Shown here piece by piece: positions 53,806-58,489 of a DNA stretch of 58,489 bases. Positions within the stretch are counted from its first letter, which is position 1. Every line of letters starts with the position of its first letter. The DNA is from JBBSTY01 sp038235385 (GTDB lineage Bacteria; Actinomycetota; Acidimicrobiia; Acidimicrobiales; Acidimicrobilacustridaceae). The notes beneath the pieces were generated by a model that saw only the letters and a list, made by a program, of their open reading frames with translations, ran no database searches and was not told where the DNA came from. The stretch lies in contig JBBSTY010000006.1 in assembly GCA_038235385.1 (NCBI GenBank), positions 1 through 58,489 on the forward strand, given 5' to 3'. The position numbers were made by a program, and so were the translations under genes.

Positions 53806-54428
53806 GCCTGGAGGCGCTCCTTGGCTTCGGCGAGGCGACCCTCGCGTATGAGGTCCAGCATTCCCGAGTCGAGCGCAGCCTGCCAATTGAGGCCTTCGGT
53901 GGACTGCCCCGACGTACGGATCGTTCGACGCTCATCGCTGAGCATCTCGATCAGTGTGACGTATTCGGAGCCGAACTGCTCCTGGTACGTCCGCCGGAGC
54001 CAGGTCGCCACCGCCGGGCTCCGACCTCCCGTCGAGAACGTGACCAGGAGCGGACCCTGTCGGATCCGAGCCGGCAACGTGAACGAGCAGTTGGACGGAT
54101 CGTCGGCGCTGTTCACCCAGATGCCGCGGGCGTCGGCCGCCATGGCGACCTGGCGGTTGACCGCCGGCTGGTCGGTGGCGGTGATGACCAGCTGGAACCC
54201 CTCGATGTCGTCGGTCCGGAACGGTCGCTCCTCGATGGTGAGGGATCCGTCGTGGGCGGCTCGATCCTGGAGGGCGGAGGCGACGGCAGAGGCGATCACG
54301 TGGACGCGGGCGCCGCACTCGAGGAGCCCCTCGATCTTCGCCGTGGCGACGGTCCCCCCGCCGACCACGAGGCATCGGCGATCGGCGATCGCCAGGTTGA
54401 CCGGGTACAGCGGGGTGTCGAAGGCCAC
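53781..54428 (-). CDS. Precorrin-2 dehydrogenase / siroheme synthase N-terminal domain protein
   Basis: 215 residues, MET8/CysG-N type. Rossmann motif CLVVGGGTVATAKIEGLLECGA, then FQLVITATDQPAVNRQVA and the siroheme dimer region NCSFTLPARIRQGPLLVTFSTGGRSPAVATWLRR. It oxidises precorrin-2 to sirohydrochlorin and may insert iron. Together with the CobA part of the fused CobA-HemD it supplies siroheme. GTG start eight bases after rex. Confidence 0.9.
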   Translation of the reverse strand: MAFDTPLYPVNLAIADRRCLVVGGGTVATAKIEGLLECGARVHVIASAVASALQDRAAHDGSLTIEERPFRTDDIEGFQLVITATDQPAVNRQVAMAADARGIWVNSADDPSNCSFTLPARIRQGPLLVTFSTGGRSPAVATWLRRTYQEQFGSEYVTLIEMLSDERRTIRTSGQSTEGLNWQAALDSGMLDLIREGRLAEAKERLQACLSSSSD

Positions 54429-54436
54429 GTGTGCGG

Positions 54437-55180
54437 TCAGTCCCCGGCGAGCGACGCGGGAACCGTCGGCGCCGACGGTGCCCGAGGTGCGTCGGCCCCG
54501 TCGAGGTGCGGATCGCCGGGCGCCACGATCGGTGGTCGACCGCCGTTGCGGCGTTGCTGGTAGAAGCTCAGGATCTGGAGCTCGACGGCCAGATCGACCT
54601 TGCGGAGCGAGGCGCCTTCGGGCACCGAGATGACCGCGGGTGCGAAGTTCAGCACCGATGGGATGCCGGCGGCCACCAGACGGTCGGCGACGTCCTGGGC
54701 GGCGGCCGCCGGTGTGGCGACGATGCCGATGGCGATGCCGAGCTCCCGAGCGAGGTCGGGCAGGTCGTCGATGTGGGACACGACGAGATCGCCGACCCGT
54801 TCGCCGACCTTGCCGTGGTCGGCGTCGACGAGCGCCGCGATCGGGAACCCTCGTTCCGTGAAGCCGCCGTAGTTGGCGAGGGCGGCGCCGAGGTTGCCGA
54901 TGCCGACGATGACGACCGGCCAGTCATGGGTGAGCCCGAGCTCGCGGCTCACCTGGAACAGGAGGTACTCGACGTCGTAGCCGACGCCGCGCGTGCCGTA
55001 CGAACCGAGGTACGACAGGTCCTTGCGCACCTTGGCGGCGTTCACGCCGGCCATCTCGGCCAGCCGTTCGGACGAGATCGTGGCCGTCTTGGTCTCGGCC
55101 ACCTCGAGCAGGCTCCGCAGGTACACCGGCAGACGGACCACCGTCGCCTCGGGGATGCGTCGACCGGGACGTTGCGCCAT
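54437..55180 (-). CDS. rex: Redox-sensing transcriptional repressor Rex
   Basis: 247 residues. Winged-helix domain (RLPVYLRSLLEVAE, SERLAEMAGVNAAKVRKDLSYLGSYGTRGVGYDVEYL), NADH-binding Rossmann domain (VVIVGIGNLGAALANYGGF, ALVDAD) and the swapped C-terminal helix. Rex leaves DNA when NADH/NAD+ rises and in Streptomyces controls rex-hem genes, nuo and cyd. It is first in the rex-heme operon, and its own promoter carries a matching dyad. The C-terminal tail is Pro/Ala-rich. Confidence 0.96.
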   Translation of the reverse strand: MAQRPGRRIPEATVVRLPVYLRSLLEVAETKTATISSERLAEMAGVNAAKVRKDLSYLGSYGTRGVGYDVEYLLFQVSRELGLTHDWPVVIVGIGNLGAALANYGGFTERGFPIAALVDADHGKVGERVGDLVVSHIDDLPDLARELGIAIGIVATPAAAAQDVADRLVAAGIPSVLNFAPAVISVPEGASLRKVDLAVELQILSFYQQRRNGGRPPIVAPGDPHLDGADAPRAPSAPTVPASLAGD

Positions 55181-55189
55181 GGGACGTGG

Positions 55190-55219
55190 AGCGTAGCGGC
55201 CTCGTGCACTCGTTCACAA
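55190..55219 (-). promoter_or_regulatory. rex promoter with overlapping candidate Rex operator
   Basis: On the minus strand TTGTGAACGAGTGCACGA (55202-55219) matches 12 of 14 consensus Rex positions. Its TTGTGA also serves as a -35, 18 bases before TACGCT (55190-55195), so the operator covers the promoter and implies autoregulation. The rex ATG is at 55180. Confidence 0.55.
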
Positions 55220-55241
55220 AGTCGAGCAAGCGCACAAGCGG

Positions 55242-55286
55242 CCAGCGGGGCCAGCGGGGCCAGCGGGGCCAGCGGGGCCAGCGGGG
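55242..55286. repeat. Five tandem copies of a 9-bp unit
   Basis: CCAGCGGGG repeated five times without a mismatch, between the rex promoter and the stop codon of the acyl-CoA ligase. It is outside both genes. Short perfect arrays of this kind usually vary in copy number between strains. Confidence 0.9.
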
Positions 55287-55302
55287 CCCGCAGGCCGGCG
55301 GG

Positions 55303-56796
55303 TCAGCGCAGGACGCGCCGCAGGACCTTGCCGCCGGAGCCGTGGGGGATCTCGTCGACGAACATCACCTTGTCCGGGCACTTGTAGCGAGCGAGGCGCT
55401 CGGCGCACCAGACGATGATGTCGTCCTCCTCGGCCGAGTGGTTCTCGTTGAGGACCACGTAGGCCTTCACCGCTTCGCCCGTGTAGGGATGGGCGACGCC
55501 CACCACCGCCACCTCGGCGATGGCCGGATGCGACGCCAGGACGTCCTCGACCTCGGCCGGATAGACGTTGAACCCCGACACGATGATGAGATCCTTGGCC
55601 CGATCGACCAGGAACAGGTAGCCGTCGTCGTCCACCACCGCGATGTCGCCGGTGTGCAGGAAGCCGTCCGCATCGAGGGCGGCGGCGCTGGCATCGGGAT
55701 CGTCCCAGTACCCCGTGAAGATGTTCGGACCCCGCACCCAGAGCTCGCCCGAGTCGCCGACGAGCACATCGTCGCCGCCCGCGTCGACGAGGCGGACCTC
55801 GACGCCTGCGACCGGCGTGCCGATCGATCCGAACGGAGCGTTCGTGCCCCCGGCGGTGGTGACCACCGGTGATGCCTCGGTGAGGCCGTAGCCCTCGGCG
55901 AGGTGGAGATCGAATCGATCCTCGATGAGCTGCGCGATCTCCACCGGGAGCTTGGCCGCACCGGATGCCGCCATGCGCACCGACGCGAACGCGAGCGGGT
56001 CGGCCCCGGGCAGGTTGGCCCACGCCGACCACATGGGTGGCGCCCCGGAGATGATGGTGACCCCGTGCTTGTCGATGGCCTCGAGGGCCGACACCGGATC
56101 GAAGCGCTCGATCAGCACCGCCGTGGACCCCGAGTACAGGGTGAGTCCGAGCACCACGTTGAGGCCGAAGATGTGGAAGGTGGGCAGGACCCCGAAGGCG
56201 ACATCGTCGGCCTCCTGGCGACGGCCGACGTGACCCTGGATCTGCTCGAGGTTGGAGCGCAGGTTCCCGTGGGTGAGCATCGCCGCCCTCGGGTGGCCCG
56301 CGGTGCCGCTCGTGAACATGAGCACGGCGAGGTCGTCGTCGGCCCGCTCGACGACCGGCACCGGGTCGTGGGCGAGGAGGTCGTCCATGGCCACGGCGCC
56401 GTCGAGATCGACCCCCGACGAGGCGATGACGTGCTCGAGATCGGTGAGACCGGACCGGTCGAGGCCTGCGATCGCCGACCGGGCGGCCGGGCCGACGATC
56501 AGCGCGCGCGCACCGACGACGCGCAACTCGTTGGCGATCTCCGGCGTCGGGGCGTTCGGGTTGAGCGGCACCGCCACGAGTCCGGCGCTCAGCACAGCCA
56601 GGTACGACACCGCGAAGTACCAGTTGGTGCCGCACGCGATGGCCACGCGGTCGCCGGGTTCGAGGCCGAGCTCGGACAGGCCGCCGCGGAAGCCGCCGAC
56701 CTGCTCGCGCAGGGCTCCGTAGGTGGTGGTCTTGCCCCGACTGATCAGGGCGACGGCATCGGCCGGATGCGGATCGATGATCGAGGCCAGGTTCAC
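55303..56796 (-). CDS. Acyl-CoA ligase (AMP-binding family)
   Basis: 497 residues, ANL superfamily. ATP loop MFTSGTAGHPRAAMLTH (Arg in place of the usual Lys), GYGLTEASP, TGD in FLHTGDIAVVDDDGYLF, VDRAKDLIIVSGFNVYPAEVED hinge, and the catalytic Lys near the C-terminus (GSGGKVLRR). It activates a carboxylic acid to the acyl-AMP and then CoA thioester; a fatty acid is likely but the substrate is not readable. GTG start. Confidence 0.92.
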   Translation of the reverse strand: MNLASIIDPHPADAVALISRGKTTTYGALREQVGGFRGGLSELGLEPGDRVAIACGTNWYFAVSYLAVLSAGLVAVPLNPNAPTPEIANELRVVGARALIVGPAARSAIAGLDRSGLTDLEHVIASSGVDLDGAVAMDDLLAHDPVPVVERADDDLAVLMFTSGTAGHPRAAMLTHGNLRSNLEQIQGHVGRRQEADDVAFGVLPTFHIFGLNVVLGLTLYSGSTAVLIERFDPVSALEAIDKHGVTIISGAPPMWSAWANLPGADPLAFASVRMAASGAAKLPVEIAQLIEDRFDLHLAEGYGLTEASPVVTTAGGTNAPFGSIGTPVAGVEVRLVDAGGDDVLVGDSGELWVRGPNIFTGYWDDPDASAAALDADGFLHTGDIAVVDDDGYLFLVDRAKDLIIVSGFNVYPAEVEDVLASHPAIAEVAVVGVAHPYTGEAVKAYVVLNENHSAEEDDIIVWCAERLARYKCPDKVMFVDEIPHGSGGKVLRRVLR

Positions 56797-56934
56797 GGCT
56801 GAGCTCCCGGGACGAGGCGCCGTCTGACGCAGGGCGGGTGTTTCGTCACCCTACCGGGTCGCTCCGGGGCCGGCCGCCACGACCTGCGCCCGCGACCCGA
56901 GGGTTTCTGCGCATCCGGCTCCAGTTCGGCTTCG

Positions 56935-57035
56935 CCGGTGCCGATACCTGGGGGAGCCCGGCTCGTCGGCTCGGCGTGCCGGTCCCGGGCGATCACGGAC
57001 CGGGCCACCTTCCGGGATCCGTCCCGGGCGCCACG
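56935..57035 (+). promoter_or_regulatory. Possible c-di-AMP (ydaO-type) riboswitch before the CAP-domain gene
   Basis: The 5' region holds GCCGA, then GGGGGAGCCC (56950-56959), ACCTTCC (57007-57013) and GATCCGTC, in the order of conserved blocks in actinobacterial ydaO elements that precede cell-wall hydrolase and secreted-protein genes. The GGGTGAA and AGCTAACCTCG blocks are not recognisable, so it may be degenerate or a chance likeness. The 299 bases 56797-57095 contain no convincing gene. Confidence 0.3.
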
Positions 57036-57095
57036 ACGGTCGTTCCCACCCTCTCGGTCCCTCCGGGGTCCGACGTCTCTCCCCTCGAGGTCGAC

Positions 57096-57794
57096 ATGCC
57101 CCTGCGCCGCGAGCCCTCCTCGCCGTCGTTGCGCCGGATCTCCACACGCTCCGCCTTCGTGGCCGCCCTGGTGGCCCTGACGTTCGTCATCGCCGCCCCG
57201 GCACCGCCGGCCGGCGCCGACGCCACGAGCGACTGGCTCACCGCCATCAACAGCTACCGCGCCGCCAACGGCGCCGGGCCGCTGCAGCTCGACGGGCAGC
57301 TCTCGGCGCTCGCCCAGCAGCACTCCCAGCAGATGGCGGTGACCGGGCTGGGGCACACGGGCGACCTGACCGCCGGGGTGACGGCCACGTGGGCGAACCT
57401 GGCGGAGAACGTCGGCCAGGGAACGACCTTCGACAGCGTCTGGAGCGCCTTCCAGAACAGCCCAGGCCACCGAGCCAACCTCCTGAACCCGAACTTCACC
57501 CACGTCGGCATCGGCCTCGTGACCATCGGGACCCCGGGCACCACCGGGTCCCAGCTGTGGGTCACCCACCGGTTCATGGCGCTGGGGACCCCCGCACCGC
57601 CGCCTCCCGTCTACGTGCCGCCGCCTCCGGCTCCGGCTCCGGCTCCTCGAGCGCCGGCGCCGCCTCGCACCGCTCCCCCGCCGCCGGTGACCACGACGAC
57701 GGTGCCCGCACCCGAACCGGTGATCGTCCCCGCGGCGTCGGCCCCCGACCGGGCGGCGGCGGTGCTCGACGCGCTGCACCGCATCGACCGCTGA
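57096..57794 (+). CDS. Secreted CAP (SCP/PR1-like) domain protein
   Basis: 232 residues. N-terminal signal peptide (basic start, hydrophobic stretch, AGA cleavage region). The CAP domain has WLTAINSYRAANG, LSALAQQHSQQMAVTGLGHTG, WANLAENVGQG, NSPGHRANLLNPNFTHVGIG, with the usual His/Glu groove residues. After it comes a Pro/Ala-rich tail. Bacterial CAP proteins are exported and act at the cell surface; the biochemical role is usually unknown. ATG at 57096; the longer upstream frame gives non-coding-looking sequence. Confidence 0.88.
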   Translation: MPLRREPSSPSLRRISTRSAFVAALVALTFVIAAPAPPAGADATSDWLTAINSYRAANGAGPLQLDGQLSALAQQHSQQMAVTGLGHTGDLTAGVTATWANLAENVGQGTTFDSVWSAFQNSPGHRANLLNPNFTHVGIGLVTIGTPGTTGSQLWVTHRFMALGTPAPPPPVYVPPPPAPAPAPRAPAPPRTAPPPPVTTTTVPAPEPVIVPAASAPDRAAAVLDALHRIDR

Positions 57795-57870
57795 GCGACC
57801 TGGCCGCCGCGCCGCCCCGCTCCGGGCCCGCTGGTGTGCGAACGCTCGCCCGAACCAGCAGACTCGGCCG

Positions 57871-58489
57871 GTGACCGTCGCCATCGCCGCCCAAGAACTG
57901 ACCCGCCGCTTCGACAGCGGCGTGGCGCTCGATCGCCTCACGCTGGAGGTCGACCGCGGTGAGGTCCTGGCCCTGCTCGGCCCGAACGGCGCCGGCAAGA
58001 CCACCACGGTCCGGTTGCTCAACGGGGTGCTGCGCGCCGACTCCGGCCGCGCGCGGGTGCTCGGGTTCGACCCGGCAACCGATGGCGACGAGGTGCGCCG
58101 TCTCACCGGCGTGCTCACCGAGAACGCCGGCCTCGACGACCGGCTCACCACCCGTGAGAACCTCGAGTTCGTCGCCCGACTGCGGGGCATGGGCCCGCGC
58201 GACGCCCGGGCCCGCGTGAACGAGATGCTGGAGCGCTTCGGGATGGCCGAGCGCGGCGAGGACCTCACCCAGGGCTTCTCGACCGGTCAACGCAAGCGCG
58301 TGGCGCTGGCGCGTGCGCTGCTGCACGACCCCCAGGTCCTGTTCCTCGACGAGCCCACCTCGGGGCTCGACCCGGCGGGCACGCGCGATGTCATCGACCT
58401 GATCCAGAACCTCGCGAGCGAGGGACGCACGATCGTCCTGGCCACGCACTTCCTCGGCGAGGCCGGACGGCTCGCCGACCGGATGGCGG
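57871..58489 (+). CDS. ABC transporter ATP-binding protein (partial, 3' end outside window)
   Basis: 206 residues visible from a GTG at 57871. Walker A GPNGAGKTTTV, Q-loop replaced by TENAGLDDRLTTREN, signature FSTGQRKRVALARALL, Walker B VLFLDEPTSGLDP and the switch His in LATHFLGEA. It looks like a CcmA/DrrA-type exporter ATPase; the permease should follow beyond the window. Confidence 0.92.
   Translation, partial: MTVAIAAQELTRRFDSGVALDRLTLEVDRGEVLALLGPNGAGKTTTVRLLNGVLRADSGRARVLGFDPATDGDEVRRLTGVLTENAGLDDRLTTRENLEFVARLRGMGPRDARARVNEMLERFGMAERGEDLTQGFSTGQRKRVALARALLHDPQVLFLDEPTSGLDPAGTRDVIDLIQNLASEGRTIVLATHFLGEAGRLADRMA

Noticed and set aside
55242..55286. CRISPR-like array
   Set aside because: The 9-bp units are contiguous with no spacers, and there are no cas genes.
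55214..55302. Gly-Pro-Ala collagen-like repeat at the end of a reading frame
   Set aside because: It is the translation of the 9-bp tandem repeat beyond the ligase stop, in a frame that is not the ligase.

Overview
The window is a 58.5 kb, high-G+C stretch with tightly packed, often overlapping genes and many GTG/TTG starts. It carries a WhiB protein, a Rex repressor linked to heme genes, a cobA-hemD fusion and an XRE/HBHA-phasin pair. This points to an actinobacterium. The unusual cytochrome bc operon and the paired complex I loci make me think of class Acidimicrobiia, but that is an inference and no marker gene in the window settles it.

Positions 1-28,273 (minus strand) are respiratory. 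Reading in the direction of transcription from 28,273, the operon starts with a small three-helix membrane protein and a 2[4Fe-4S] ferredoxin. It continues with a split, b6-type cytochrome b (separate N- and C-terminal halves), a Rieske protein, a diheme cytochrome c and an unrecognised 340-residue membrane protein. A complete 14-subunit complex I (nuoA-N) follows without a break. A second complex I set (nuoA, B, C, D, H, I, J, K and the start of nuoL) comes directly after. It has its own candidate Rex operator and no nuoE, nuoF or nuoG, so it looks like the NADH-module-free form of the enzyme. Its NuoD has Trp where the quinone-binding Tyr is expected. A monoheme cytochrome c is divergent from the bc operon at 28,586.

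Positions 29,410-33,255 (minus) hold hemL, hemB and a cobA-hemD fusion. The remaining early tetrapyrrole genes lie at 51,593-55,180 as rex, a siroheme-synthase-like dehydrogenase, hemA and hemC. Dyads resembling the Rex operator sit before rex, before the bc-nuo operon and before the second nuo set. They suggest one NADH/NAD+-responsive circuit over electron transport and heme supply.

Positions 33,412-43,830 look like a light/oxidative-stress and signalling island: a TetR regulator, a CarH-like B12-binding regulator with an excisionase-type DNA-binding domain, WhiB, a photolyase, a degenerate Glu/Leu-dehydrogenase-like protein, a response regulator with a convergent hybrid histidine kinase, and a CrtO-like acyltransferase beside a CrtQ-like glycosyltransferase (carotenoid end-group decoration).

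Positions 43,947-58,489 carry inorganic pyrophosphatase, L-2-hydroxyglutarate oxidase, a cation efflux protein, the XRE/phasin pair with a repeat-rich promoter, a UUCG terminator, a 1208-residue adenylate cyclase/AAA/TPR protein, the rex-heme operon, an acyl-CoA ligase, a secreted CAP-domain protein behind a possible c-di-AMP riboswitch, and a truncated ABC transporter ATPase. I saw no rRNA, tRNA, CRISPR array or insertion sequence.
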